DNA from: Alopecurus myosuroides
Lineage: Eukaryota; Streptophyta; Magnoliopsida; Poales; Poaceae
DNA length: 64,000 nt
NCBI GenBank assembly: GCA_028641055.1
Contig: CM054057.1
Span: 579,046,610 to 579,110,609, forward strand
Reading direction: 5' to 3'
The notes under the pieces were generated by a model. It saw only the letters and a program-made list of their open reading frames with translations, did not search any database and was not told the origin of the DNA. Both the position numbers and the translations under genes were made by a program. Shown here one piece after another: positions 9,926 to 21,001 of this stretch; position 1 is the first letter of the stretch, and each line of letters starts with the position of its first letter.

Positions 9926-11549
9926 CATTTGAGAACAGCCCAAAATTAATCCTTGCTAGAATTCTTATTAGATTAATACCTGGAATCTTTCTATTGTTTT
10001 TATGCATGATTCATTCCTTTCCTGACATATGTGCACTCATCCCCATTGCTCTCCATCTATTGTCTCGTTCACAGGTGGTTCCCGCAAGCGCCCCTCCTAC
10101 AAGGAGACTAGTGATGAGGATCAAGGTGTTAAACGCCCTCCAACGAAATCTAGTAACAAGAAAGTTGTTTCATCTAAGCCCAAGAAGAAGACTCGGCACA
10201 ACTATAAGACCGATATTAGTGTTCCTGATTTCACTGTGATAAGGCAGAAGGATTGCTATCTCTCTCCACGGGATGTTGCTTGTGATTCTCGTTTCTAGAA
10301 CCTGGAGCAGTCATACATCTATGCAGATATCTACTGTGACTTCAGGTACCCTATCCGTGAGATGCACCCATTTGAGCTTGCTATGTTAAAGGAGAAGGAG
10401 GAGTTTGCTGTTGCTGTGAGTATTGTTGAGAGGTTTGGGCTTGTGAAGCTCATGGAGACCCAGTGCCTGTACAACACTCTGCTCATTACTCAGTTCATGT
10501 CTACTCTGGTATTCAGTAAGGATGATGTTTGCATTCTTAAGTGGATGACTCAGTCTACCCCTTGTGAGCTTCCTTTCCACAGACTGGCTCGTCTTCTTGG
10601 ATATCGCTACAGCACTCATCCTCCTATTGGTCGCCGTGTGCATGAGCTGGAGAGACCTCGGAGGGAGAGGTAGATGGCAGAGTTATATGCTCCAGGCTTT
10701 ACTGTTGGGGGATTGGAGGGACTTCTTCCTCTTTATGATCAGCTGGTGCGTATCTTCAGATCTTTCTTGGTGCCGAGTGGAGGTAATAATGATGCTCTCA
10801 CCACTCCTCTGTGCAACCTTCTTATCTTGGCTAAAGAGTGCATGGAATAAGAGGATCCTTCTGTTTCCTATACTGTGGATGTCATGGATATTATTTATCA
10901 TGAGCTGTACACTGCGGTGATAGGAGGGAACACCATCCCCTATGGTCCTTACATCTTGATGCTCATCAAGGATGCGATGAAGCAGGATTTCTCTGATCTT
11001 CCCATGGAGCCTCACAAGGTCAAGAAACTGTACATCAAGAGGAAGAAGAAGACTACTCCTGCTGCTCCTATTCCTCCTTTTGAGGGTGGTACCTCGACGG
11101 GAGGTAGGGCCTCCTCTAGTGCTCGGCCTGCTTAGCCTACTTCCACTCCTGGTTCCAGCACTCTGCGCCATGTCAGGAAGCTCTCCTGGTTCCAGCGCAA
11201 TGTGTTGTGCATGAAGGTGGACATCCATAAGGAGCAGTACAGGGCCTACTGTAGGGACACAGCGTTGGCCAGTACACAGAGTCAGATTCTTCACCACGTG
11301 AGTGGTGCTACTGGTGATCTGCCTGCTCCTCGTGTTGCTCAGTCTTACTCTCAGTGGTCAGCTGATGATCGCACTCCTTGGGAGCGCATTGAGGAGGCTC
11401 TCCGTACCACTTCTGCTTCCACTTCCAGGGGTCATGTTGATGAGTATGATGATGAGGATGATGAGGAGACCGATGATGATCTGGAGAGGGCTGCTGAGGG
11501 AGCTTCTGACGCTTTTGCAAGAGAGTCTTCTGAGCATTCTGATGCTTAG
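9631..11549 (+). pseudogene. Element E ORF2: spliced downstream ORF of unknown function
   Basis: Exon 1 is 9631-9640 (ATG GAT GCC G) and the intron is 9641-10074 (gtaaag ... tcacag). Exon 2 is 10075-11549. Splicing joins codon G|GT exactly in the frame of the long second exon, giving about 494 codons. Stops interrupt that frame at 10297 (TAG), 10671 (TAG), 10848 (TAA) and 11133 (TAG); there is no frameshift. The protein has a basic N-terminal part (K-P-K-K-K-T-R), a globular middle and a very acidic tail (D-D-E-D-D-E-E-T-D-D-D, about 11446). No signal peptide or membrane segment is seen, so I do not call it an envelope. Its position matches the extra ORF of SIRE/Maximus elements. Confidence 0.7.
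9641..10074 (+). other. Intron of element E ORF2
   Basis: Donor ccg|gtaaag and acceptor ttcacag|gtgg, 434 bp. It contains four ccggaatatccgg palindromes. The predicted junction keeps the reading frame and supplies the only plausible start codon, preceded by a CT-rich untranslated leader (about 9480-9630). Confidence 0.7.
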
Positions 11550-12122
11550 ACCGTGTTGGGACGTTAGTAGAGTTATTTCTCTCCTTTTTGGTGTCTCGAT
11601 GCCAAAGGGGGATAAGTAGCTACTAGTTCACGGGATTTGCATGGGTTCGGGCACAAGCGTATGCTTTTACCATTTCGTGAGATCTTGTGTCCATTTAGTT
11701 TTATGTTCGTGAACCATTGCTCGTTTTCTTTGTCATTTAAAACTATGTGTTATTGTGTTGTGAGACTATGTTGGTTATCATGGATGCTATCATGGATTAT
11801 CTATTGTTAGTGGTTATCTGGATTATCTATCTTATGTTGAGGATATATTCGTTATTGTGCTTGGTTATTTTTGCCATCATCTCTATGCACAAGGTATATA
11901 TTTCCATCTTATTCTCAACATATATGTGATATTGTTACTTTGGCATGTTTGCTACTTGTTGGAAATTGCTCCCCGTATAGTATTGCATCTATTTGCATTT
12001 GAGGCAAACAAAAGATATGCATATAGATAGAGGGAGACATTTCCATTTTGTTTCAAACATGTTATCGTCAAGGTTTTATTGCAAATCTTAGTATTCTCAT
12101 CTAACACAAAAAAGGGGGAGAT
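11550..12122 (+). other. Element E 3' untranslated region and polypurine tract
   Basis: AT-rich, no coding. A gggggat tract at 11604-11610 just after ORF2, and the true polypurine tract aaaaaagggggagat ending at 12122, directly before the 3' LTR. Confidence 0.75.
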
Positions 12123-13357
12123 TGAAAGTGCATTTCGTTTTCCCGGTATTTTGTGTGTTAGTTAACAATACTAAGTACATTATTTATCGAGGTGTTTAGT
12201 GTGCAGGTGTTATGTTTAACATCGGCATCGATCACCGAAAAAGTTCGTTGAAGTTTGACCTAAGAGATTTGGGACAGAGGGCAGCCGGATATTTGGTATC
12301 GGATTATTCGGAGGAGCCGGATATTCTGGTTAGGAAAATTTCAGACCATTTTTGGGACAGAGACGAGCCGGATTATTGGTACCGGATTATTCATGTCCAA
12401 CTGGATATTCCGGTTGAGGAGTTTTTGCTCGAAAAAACTGACAGAGATGGGCCGGATTATTGGTACCGGAATATTCCGAAGGAGCCGGAATATCCAGTAC
12501 AGTTTCCTGCGCGGGACAGAGACAAGCCGGATTATTGGTAACAGATTTTTCATGGGAAACCGGATATTCCGGTTGAAGTCAACGGCGCTCGAGCAGAACA
12601 GCAGACCGGATATTCTGGTCCCCAAATTCCTGCAAAATGGCTAGTTTTGGGAAGGGGGTATAAATACCCCTCCTCTTCTTCCTTGATCTCTAGTTCTTCC
12701 CCCTTGCATTCAATAGCATTTAAGAGCTCACCAAATCCCTCATAACTCCCAATCCCTCCTCCCAAACTCAAAGATCTTTGGAGGATTGAAGGAGAAGGCC
12801 CCGATCTACATCTTCACCGACCCGTTCTTCATTTCCCCCTCTCTAGCTCGAGGGATCTAGCCTAGGGTTTCCTCTTGTGGAGAACCTAGGAATCTTGCTA
12901 CTTGTTGGTGATTCAAGATTGTTGGGAGCCCCCAATTTGGTTGTGGGTGTGTGCCCCAAGTTGTTTGTAAAGGACTCGATTCCCGCCTCAAAGGGGATCA
13001 ATAGTGGAAGGTGAACTAGGCCTTTGTGGCGGGGTTCATCGGAGAATTGGGTGAGGCCTTTGTGGCGTTGAGTAGGCCTTCGTGCTGAGCTCACACCCCT
13101 CCAACAAGACGTACTCCCTTAACAAGGAGTAACTCGGGATTACATCGTGTCTCCGTGTGCTTCACTTTGGTTACCTCATTCCCTTAATCCCTTTACTTAC
13201 TTGCTTTGTGTTTATTGCATCCTTGTCATATAGGTAAATTCACCATAGTTGCATTATCTAGAGAATTTACCTTTGTGTCAAGCCTAATTGTTAAAGAAAA
13301 ATTAAAATTGGTCGTAGCACCTATTCACCCCCTCTAGGTGCCCATACTTTACTTTTA
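12123..13357 (+). repeat. Element E 3' LTR (1235 bp)
   Basis: Starts tgaaagtgc and ends actttta (the 5' copy ends actttca). It holds the same U3 repeats (about 12270-12620) and TATA box (about 12657-12668), and is followed by gtatc. Confidence 0.92.
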
Positions 13358-13362
13358 GTATC

Positions 13363-13546
13363 TAACTTGGAAAGCAGGAATCCGCCTTCTACTCCAAGCC
13401 GCACCAATTTGGGCCATGGTCCGGATTTTGTGCGTCAGCTTACTGGGCCGCCTAATGGACTGTGATCCATTACCAATCAGGCCACCCTGGTAATCCGGCT
13501 CTTTAGGACAATGCCGGATGTACCCCTAATCGGTACATATCCGACA
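13363..13546 (-). repeat. Element A 3' LTR, proximal part
   Basis: Resumes the LTR after element E and ends at ccgaca (13546), matching the outer end of the 5' LTR at 24494. It lacks a ~17-bp stretch present in the 5' copy near 24357-24375. Confidence 0.9.
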
Positions 13547-13560
13547 TTAGCCCCCAAGAA
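13547..13560 (-). other. Element A polypurine tract
   Basis: On the minus strand ttcttgggggctaa directly precedes the LTR start tgtcgg. Confidence 0.7.
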
Positions 13561-13649
13561 AGATTGAGACTTCATTCTGCCACCTTTAATCAATTCGCAT
13601 TCTGCTTCGAGAAATGTTGGCGCTTTGTATAGATTCTACTTTTTCCCAA

Positions 13650-13810
13650 AACTTCATAACACATAACTCGGATTTCATCAAAATCCGGCTTTATCTTCCA
13701 CGAGCCTTTGCGGAGAAAGAGTTTCTCGATGTGTAACTCAAAACTCGAATTTACCAGAATCTAGCTTTTCTTCCACGAGCCTTCGTGGAGAAGGAACTTC
13801 GTGATGTCAG
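13650..13810. repeat. Two diverged ~75-bp tandem units with hairpin cores
   Basis: Both units have the order taactcggattt/taactcaaaact, ccggctttatcttcc/ctagcttttcttcc, then a short hairpin (ccacgagccttcgtgg in the second). They lie upstream of the antisense promoter and could belong to its control region; that is inference. Confidence 0.5.
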
Positions 13811-14007
13811 TGATGAAAACGTGCTGACATCACGGACGTTTGGGTTCAGTCAAAATCCTGAAACGTATCTCTGACAGATTCTCGCGGGAAACGAGGAGAT
13901 AACACTTATCACTCCGCCTCCTTATTTCCCGGGTTTTCTGGTGCGTGACACGCGTCAAAGATTTAACGGTCAAAAGAGCCGTTGCACGCATCTCAACACT
14001 TTTCCGG

Positions 14008-14019
14008 CTATAAATAGGC
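14008..14019 (+). promoter_or_regulatory. TATA box of the antisense gene in element A
   Basis: ctataaataggc, followed by a CT-rich stretch (about 14035-14070) and a ~150-base leader without an ATG. The first ATG, at 14185, opens the antisense ORF. Confidence 0.65.
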
Positions 14020-14184
14020 GCCCTCGGGTCCTCCGGTTTCCCTTCCGCTCTCACTCCATCTTCCAGCCCCCAAGCGCCATCGCCTGCAACCCAAAGTTCG
14101 CGAGTGTGAGCAGAGCCCGTGCGTCCTGCACCGTCCCCGGAGAACATCATCGGAGGTTCCGGATCTTCCCCGAGCTGCCCAAGA

Positions 14185-17100
14185 ATGGTATCCGGAGATT
14201 CACCGCGCACCACGGAGGAAAGCTCCGTCTCCCTCGACATCGACGACATAATCAACGACATCGACCCTCAACTGGATTCTCACGGCCGCGCCGCCGCGAG
14301 CGCGCCGGAGGGAACTACCGGTGGCTTGGCTCGCGAGGATCCTCCTCTTGCAGCCAAAAACGTGGCATCATCATCTGCCACGCCGTCCACACCCTTCAGC
14401 ACCGAGACCATGGAAGAGAAGCTCACTCTCGTCGGTGAGGAACTCGCCACCGCGGCCGCCGCCGGAGCGGAGGAAGACGGAGAAATGTCCGGGAATTCGA
14501 GCCATTGCAACTTGGTTCCTTCCCTCCTTCTGACAATGGAGAAGGAATGGCTGATTTTGAAGGGGAAGTGGCGGCACGAGGAGGGCGACTCCGAGCCGAT
14601 GCCGAAAGCCGGAGAAAGAGTTCTCCTTACCTCACACATTAGCAGAGGTATGGGTTTTCCACCTTCTGCCATCTTCCTCTAGGTCCTGAACCACTATAAC
14701 ATTTAACCCCACAATATTCCTCCCAATTCCATTCTCTATCTAGCAGGGTTCCAGGCCATCTTTGAAGGGTTTCTAGGATTAGAACCTAGGTTAGATTTCT
14801 GGCAATACTGCTTCGGGGTTAAGCGAAACCCTTCTGAGGGCGCACTCCCGACTTGCAGAACCATTTCCTTCACCCTCCGTAGGTTTAGGGAGGACTGGTT
14901 CCCCAAGATAAAAACCTCAGAATCCGTCAAGTTTTGGACGGGTTCCTTCTTTTATCATCAAGATGTCCCGTTTCCTGGAAAGGAAACGGGAATTCCACCT
15001 TTTGTCAACTCTGCCGCCACTCCCAAGACAATTGGGCAGTGGACACAGTTCAAACTTTGCCACCAGATCTGCTAAGGATCAAACGGCGCATCGCCAAGCT
15101 TATCTCTGCTCCCCCCTCTTACCGGCATGGACACAGTCCTATGCTGGCTAGAAAGGCGGATTCAGCCTCTGGCCTATCACGGTCCCCGTCTCATGTGCGA
15201 GTACACGGGACCGGAGACGCCACGCGGACAACGGACAAGTCTTTGACGACCAAAGAATTGAGGAAACGCGTTAACCAATTGGTCGCAACACGCGACCAAT
15301 ATGAGGAAAGCCGGCCGATGTACATGGCGACAAACCTGGCTCCAAAGGTACGGTTCTTCATTTTTGGTTTTGGTTTTGCATTTCTTCTTTCTCGGACATT
15401 TGTTTTAACTCGGACTTTGTCTCTTTTGACAGATTGTCGATATTCCCGAGGCGGATCTCGCAACCGATGCCGAGTTGGACACAATGCATGCCCACTTTGC
15501 AGGAGGACGAAAACGCAAGAAGCCTTCCGCTACTCAAGAAATAATCGATCTTGACGGAGTTCCTGTCGCTACTTCCAGGTAAATCATCCGGGTTGCTTTT
15601 TTCTCTGCTTTTTGTCGCAGGAGTTCTTTTCTTTTCTCGGAATTCTAACTTCTCCGATTTTGTCTTTCTAGCCTGGCTCCGACAACATTGAAGCCAAAAG
15701 GCCGGAAGAAAATCAAGTCTATGGCCCGGAGAGGGACACAACCTTCTCATGCTGCTGCTCCCGACACTTCGGCCGCAGCTGCAGAGGAAAACACTGCTGC
15801 CAGGGAGGAGGAAACCCATCAGACCATCCAGCCCATTGCGCCGGAAACGGACGCGAGGGAAAGGGAGGTGCCTGAGGTGGGAGGTCCTTCTCGAGTTCTA
15901 GAAGAGGAGCCTATCCCCACATTCGACAAGAATTTCAAGGTAAAGGAGGAGCCATTTGACAAACACGGGTTTATCAAACCGTGGGCGAAAAAACACTTCG
16001 CTCCTGCTCCCTTAATCCGTCCTTGGCCGCAAGGCGGGCTTATTGTAAGGAATAACTTCATATTTTCACCTTGGCAGGTCATCCAGGACGGCCTTTGCCA
16101 CGTCGGGATTCTTTTTGCAGAGTATGCAAAAGAATTCAACGAGAACTTGTTGGGTCTTCAACGGATGAGCCAGGTAATATCTCTAGCCCCCAAGCATTTT
16201 GTCAAAAGCATACTTTTTTTTGACTTAATGCTTTTTCCATTACCTTGCTTGATTTCTGACTTAAGATCTTTGTTTCTTTTCCTTGTTTCAGCAAACTGCT
16301 GAAACCATTAACATGGAGATTTTTAGCATGCTCACCATCAAGAATAAGGAGGTGAAAACCCTTCTTAATATTCTTGAAGATAAAGAATCTGAGCTAGCCT
16401 CCATTCAGCAAACGCTGGATGAATCCGCAGGTAAGTTTTTCATTGCTTTTGCTTGGAAATTTTCTATGTATTTTTCCGAGTTTCTAACTCTTCCTTTTAC
16501 TTGATTTTCAGCTTCTTTGGCGAAAGCTAAACAAATTGATGAAGATGTCGGCAATGCGGAGAACCTCCAAGGAAAACATGGAGCTTCACAAGATCACTGT
16601 AAAGCTCCAGAAGTACCTGGAGCCCAGCCAACTAGCCGTCGGCATTGCCGAGTCCAAGGCCTCCAACCAGGCCGAGAAGGACAAAGCCACCATCAGGGAC
16701 CTGGAGAACGCCCTGAACCAGCGCCTGGAGGAAGGCACGGAGATGGACCGGATCCTCGGTATGTTTTTTGACTTTTACCGGATTTTTCCTTTTTCTCTTC
16801 TTCTTCTTTCCTTAACTTTGTTTTGGTGATTGAAACAGAAGGTAGCCCCCAATCTAACCCGGATCGATAGAATCCGGGCTTTTGAGAAGGTCTTCACCGC
16901 GCTTAAAGCTGCGGGGATGTTACTTATTAATAAGTACATTCCCGACAAATCAGGGGAGTTCTCGGAAGTCAGCAAGCTTCTGGAGGCGATTGTCGAGGTC
17001 GAACCGCAAGGAGTCTTGGTTCCGCTCCGCGGCTCGCGGTGGTGCGCGCATGGCCCTTGCGCTCATGCGTATGCATTATACTACCGCCAAGTCTTGGCGC

Positions 17101-17292
17101 GTGGCATCCGGTATTCCTCATGGGTACACGGACGCTCAGCGGGCCAGCATCTTTGATGCAATCAAAGGTCACGCGACCAAGATTGCCAACATGGTGAACA
17201 TCTCCACCTTCTACCCCGAGGAGGAAATTCCGACAACTCCGGAGGAATCCAGTAGCGAGGATGAAGACTCGGATCCCGAGGAAGCTGTTTAA
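14185..17292 (+). pseudogene. Antisense multi-exon gene of element A (plant transposon protein, Transposase_28-like)
   Basis: Runs opposite to gag-pol between integrase and the 3' LTR. Exons by GT/AG and frame: 14185-14647, 14747-15347, 15433-15578, 15672-16173, 16292-16430, 16512-16758, 16839-17292. Exon 1 encodes an acidic N-terminus. Exon 2 carries the block F-E-G-F-L-G-x-x-P-R-L-D-F-W ... W-F, the pattern I recall from 'putative gypsy type transposon' (Transposase_28) proteins. Exons 5-6 look coiled-coil; the last exon ends in an acidic tail and TAA 17290-17292. Exon 2 has an in-frame stop (TAA near 15072) and a frame change before 15240, so this copy is decayed. Function unknown; element-encoded, not a host gene. 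Confidence 0.65.
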
Positions 17293-17901
17293 GTCCTGGG
17301 TAGAAGGCCTGCAAACATAGAAGCATTACCATTTTCATAATGTAATATTCATTGTAATGCTATCGATCATTTGTATAAACAAGTGCTCCGCTTTTGCAGT
17401 TTTAATTTATAAGTCTTTGAAAGTTTTCCGGGTTTTAATTCCTTTATCTTCTAAGTTCTCTGGTTTGCATGTCTTAACTGTCCTTAGTGTTTGAAATGGC
17501 TCGATAGTACATAATCTTCACGCCAAGTGACTGGGTATAACCGATCAGCCGAAACTCGGAATCATGGATCGTACTAAAGACATTTTTACTTACTAATTTC
17601 AGTGACCTAACACATAAACAATAAGATAATACTTAGGAAAAAGTAAGGAATAGTAAATTTTTATGAAACTCAGGCATGCATGTACAATCTGGGTTTCCTT
17701 AAGCCTCCTTAGGCTGAAAAGCATTCAGTTTTATAACTCCGAGCACGCAGGCACAATTCGGGTTAACATTGAGTATTTTGAAAGATCATTGGGAAATAGA
17801 TAAGGCGGACTTATGATTTGTATGAAAACAGATAAAACAGTAATGCATGAATTCCGACAATTCTATTTCATGATCTCAAAGATGTTTACATAGAAATTAA
17901 A
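17293..17901. other. Non-coding gap between the convergent antisense gene and pol of element A
   Basis: AT-rich, no ORF recognised on either strand. The two coding units converge here, so it should hold the 3' ends of both transcripts. I see no clear signal beyond AT-rich runs. Confidence 0.4.
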
Positions 17902-18219
17902 CTAAGTGTAGAAGGGACGTAACTGCTGGATGCTCCAGGGCCTTTTTGTCTCTCCTAGTTCAAAATCTATCTTCCTCTTTCTTTTGCGATTCGGACGCTT
18001 GGGATCATCTTCCGTGTCTCGAATATATACAAGATAATAAGATCCACTTTTCATAGCCTTGCTAATGACAAATGGTCCCTCCCAGACTGGGGCTAACTTG
18101 TGCTTCCTTTCTTGCACCAATCTTAGCACTAGGTCACCTTCTTTGAAAGATCGACGATTGATTTTCCGACTATGGTAGCGTATCAATCCTTGCTGATAAA
18201 TGGCGGATCTTTGAAGCAC
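17902..18219 (-). pseudogene. pol: Element A integrase C-terminal domain
   Basis: Contains R-S-F-K-E-G-D-L-V-L-R ... L-A-P-V-W-E-G-P-F-V-I, the conserved C-terminal fold of Ty3/Gypsy integrases, ending P-W-S-I-Q-Q-L-R-P-F-Y. It is separated from the core by frame changes between 18220 and 18394. Confidence 0.85.
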
Positions 18220-18393
18220 AAGGTCTCGTTCTTATTCTAAAAGATCGACGTCATCCTGTCATGCGCATCCGGCATCTGAGTCATCGTAAGCCTGCACTCT
18301 TGGGCTATCATGGAGCATGTCCGTTGGAAGCATTGCTTCCGTGCCATAGACCAAGAAAAACGGGGTTTGCCCTGTTGATCTATTTGGCGTCGT

Positions 18394-18852
18394 TCAAATA
18401 CTCCAAAGCATGGAAGGTAGTTCTTCTACCCATGCTCCAGCTGCTCTATGAAGAGGAGATTCGAGTCTTGGGAGTATTCCTTGAAGGATTGAGCTATTCA
18501 TTCTTTCAACCTTCCCATTGGATTGTGGGTGAGCCACAGATGCAAGATCTAGGCGTATTCCCGTTTCTCGGCAATATTTTGCCAACTCTCCAATAGATAA
18601 ATTTGTTCCGTTGTCGGTGATTATGCTATGTGGTATGCCGTATCTCATGACTACGTCAATGATGAAGTTTCTGGCAGTCACACCGTCAAGTTTCTTGATG
18701 GGTTTGGCCTCCACCCACTTGGTATACTTATCCACTGCAACGAGTAGATGTGTAAGTCCGCCTCTTGCAGTTTTGAATGGTCCCATCATATCTAGCCCCC
18801 AGACCGCGAACGTCCATGTTATAGGGATAGTTTTGAGTGCTTGAGCTGGCAT
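18394..18852 (-). pseudogene. pol: Element A integrase catalytic core
   Basis: The D-D-E set is visible: G-L-D-M-M-G-P-F, I-I-T-D-N-G-T-N-L and H-P-Q-S-N-G-K-V-E-R. The block H-L-L-V-A-V-D-K-Y-T-K-W-V-E-A is typical of Tat-type Gypsy. The core is intact within this frame, but the flanking parts lie in other frames. It would insert element cDNA. Confidence 0.9.
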
Positions 18853-19297
18853 ATTCGTCTGTTTGGCATAGTACTGACATCCGGCACATGTGTTTACTAT
18901 GTGTTCGGCATCTGTGTTGGGTGTGAGCCAGAAAAACCCTGCACGGAATGCTTTTTTTGACTATGCTTTTTGATTGAGCATGATGTCCGCAATCTCCTGC
19001 GTGGATTTCTTGCAAAATTTCTCGTCCTTCCTCTGGCGAAATACAACGCTGAAAATTTCTGATAGTGCTGCGTTTATACAGGCAATCATTGATTACTGTG
19101 TATCCTTTGCATCGACGTTGTATCTGCCTTTGCAAGACCTCGTCTTCTCCATCCGGGAACTTCTGATCAACTAATAAGTTTAAGAATGGAATTGTCCAAT
19201 CCGGATTAACGAGCAGAACTTCATTTGACTCGGAAACGAGAGGATAATCAACATCTCCACCTTTGATTGATGGTTCGTGCAAATGCTGGACAAACAC
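18853..19297 (-). pseudogene. pol: Element A RNase H-integrase linker and zinc-binding domain
   Basis: Contains E-E-G-R-E-I-L-Q-E-I-H-A-G-D-C-G-H-H-A, the H-H part of the integrase zinc domain. A frameshift near 18955 hides the C-x-x-C part in another frame. Confidence 0.8.
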
Positions 19298-19693
19298 ACC
19301 AGGTGGTAGGGTTCTTACTCTTTCCGATCCTATGCGGGCTAACGCATCCGCGTTCCAATTTTCTTCCCCTTTGATATGAAGTACTTAAAATCCAAGGAAG
19401 CAAATGGCAAACTCATCCACCGTTCTCCGATATTCGGCCATGATGGGGCTTTTGGTGTCCCATGTTTGGTTTAGCTGATGCTGTACCAAATCCAAGCCAC
19501 CATAGCATAGTATGCGTTTGACACCTATTTCTTTTGCAATATGCAAGCCATGAAGCAATGCTTCGTATTCTGCCACGTTATTACTGGCATTGAAGTGTAT
19601 CTGCAATACATTCCCCATAATGTCACCTTTTGGGGATTTTAGCACTACACCAGTTCCAGCGCCTTCTTTCATCTTGGATCCATCAAAATGCAT
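19298..19693 (-). pseudogene. pol: Element A RNase H
   Basis: M-H-F-D-G-S-K-M-K-E-G-A-G-T-G-V-V-L and N-N-V-A-E-Y-E-A-L-L-H-G-L give the first Asp and the Glu of an RNase H fold. It continues after a TAA (19385-19387) into G-E-E-N-W-N-A-D-A-L-A-R, which contains the last Asp. The middle catalytic Asp is gone: the usual G-D-S is G-G-L here (C-Y-G-G-L-D-L-V). Confidence 0.75.
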
Positions 19694-20230
19694 GATCTAG
19701 TATTCTGACTCCGGCATTGGTGTGTTCTCCGTTGCTTCTGTCCAATCAGCGACAAAATCTTCCAACACCTGGGATTTAATTCCGTCCGGGGTTGGTACTT
19801 AATGTCGAACGCAGCTAGCTCCATGCCCCATTTGATGATACCCGGAGTAAGCATCCAAAAAGCATAAAAAGCTCAGAGCCAGCAGTGGCATCTATTATTT
19901 GATCGATCCGCGGTAATGCGAACCTATCTTTTGGACACAATTTGTTCAATCTGGTGTAATCTATACACATCCTAAGAACAGTACTATCTTTCTTCGGGAC
20001 TAATACTGGGTTCGCAGACTAGTCAGTATGTATAACTTCCCGGATAAAGTCAGCTGCTAAAAGCCGGATAATTTCTTTGCCTATAGCCTTCCGTCTTATT
20101 CCATCAAAACGACGGAGACCTTGTTTGATGGGTTTTGAACCTAGAATTACCTTCAATTGATGCTCAGCAAGTTCCCTGGGTACTCCCGGCATGTCTGCAG
20201 GACACCAGGCAAAAATATCCCAGTTCTCAC
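19669..20230 (-). pseudogene. pol: Element A reverse transcriptase, core deleted
   Basis: The minus strand from about 20230 reads the start of a Tat-type RT: N-W-D-I-F-A-W, H-Q-L-K-V, A-D-F-I-R-E-V, one TAG near 20020, then N-P-V-L-V-P-K-K-D-S and L-C-P-K-D-R-F-A-L-P-R-I-D-Q-I-I-D. Near 19850-19875 it jumps straight to the K-W-G-M-E-L-A-A-F-D-I segment normally found after the palm and connection domains. The Y-V-D-D box is therefore absent, and A could not have made its own cDNA in this form. Confidence 0.85.
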
Positions 20231-20266
20231 GGAGGAACTCGATGAGCGTGCTTTCCTATTTGCCGG

Positions 20267-20956
20267 TCATCCCTGTCCCACTACGACAAATTTTGTCGGA
20301 TCTTTGGGGTCTAGGATAACCTGTCTTGTATTCTCGGAAGCTGTGAAACTATCTGCCGGCTTCCGGCTTTCTTTTCCTGCCGGCATTTCCATCGGTGATA
20401 CTTCCTTTGCCAGCTCTTTCAATTCTTCCTTTGCTATTACTTTTTCGGTGCAAAGAGCGTTTCCTTTTTCCAGCTCGTTCGCCAATTTGAAGTCTCCTGA
20501 TATGGTGATTACTCCTCGTTTTGGCCCTGTCATCTTCAGCTTGTTATAAATATAACATGATCTTGCCATGAATTTAGCGAAAGCTAGACGTCCGAGTATT
20601 GCATGGTATACACTTTCGAACGACACTACCTTGAATGAGATTTTTTTGCTGTCGGAAATTTTTCTTTCTCCGAAGGTTACATCTAGGGAAATTTCTCCTC
20701 GGGAATGTGCTTGTCTGCCAGGAACGATGCCGTGGAAACATATGTTGCTATGTTTGAGCTGGGTCTCGGAGATTCGCGGATGGTTCAGTGTATCCAGGTA
20801 CATAATATTGATACGGTATCCTCCATCCATCAGCACTCTCTTTAGCCTAGTGTTTTGAACAATACGGCTTACAATTAGAGCTTGTGTGCCGGGTTCTGGG
20901 ATATTTCCGGGATGATCTGACTGATCCCAGGTAATTGGCGTATTGGAATACTTCAA
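20267..20956 (-). pseudogene. Element A aspartic protease region
   Basis: The pattern V-L-M-D-G-G-x-x-I-N-I-M-Y with A-I-L-G-R-L-A-F further on matches Tat-type proteases. The active-site loop reads D-G-G-Y-R where element D has D-G-G-S-G, so the copy is probably inactive. An acidic/basic spacer to RT follows (K-E-E-L-K-E-L-A-K-E). Confidence 0.8.
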
Positions 20957-21001
20957 GAATTTGGGCGTTGGTGGGACAACCGCGTTTATTTCTCGAAGTG
21001 T

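Larger units (their letters stand above)
1488..13357 (+). mobile_element. Element E: SIRE-type Copia retrotransposon with extra ORF (11.9 kb)
   Basis: Two LTRs (1488-2710 and 12123-13357), a tggtatcagagc primer site, gag, protease, integrase, RT and RNase H in Copia order, a second ORF unit downstream of RNase H, and a polypurine tract at 12108-12122. The large size, the coiled-coil gag extension and the 3' ORF fit the SIRE lineage (Triticeae 'Maximus' type by recall). The element is intact in structure, but pol is decayed: stops at 2838, 3108, 4167, 6155, 6824 and 7528, and frameshifts near 6900 and 8442. Confidence 0.9.

Noticed and set aside
9631..11549. ORF2 of element E as a retroviral-type envelope
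   Set aside because: No signal peptide, membrane segment or cleavage motif; strongly acidic hydrophilic tail.
13941..14438. Alternative long frame overlapping antisense exon 1
   Set aside because: Starts upstream of the TATA box and is out of frame with the splice-supported exon chain.
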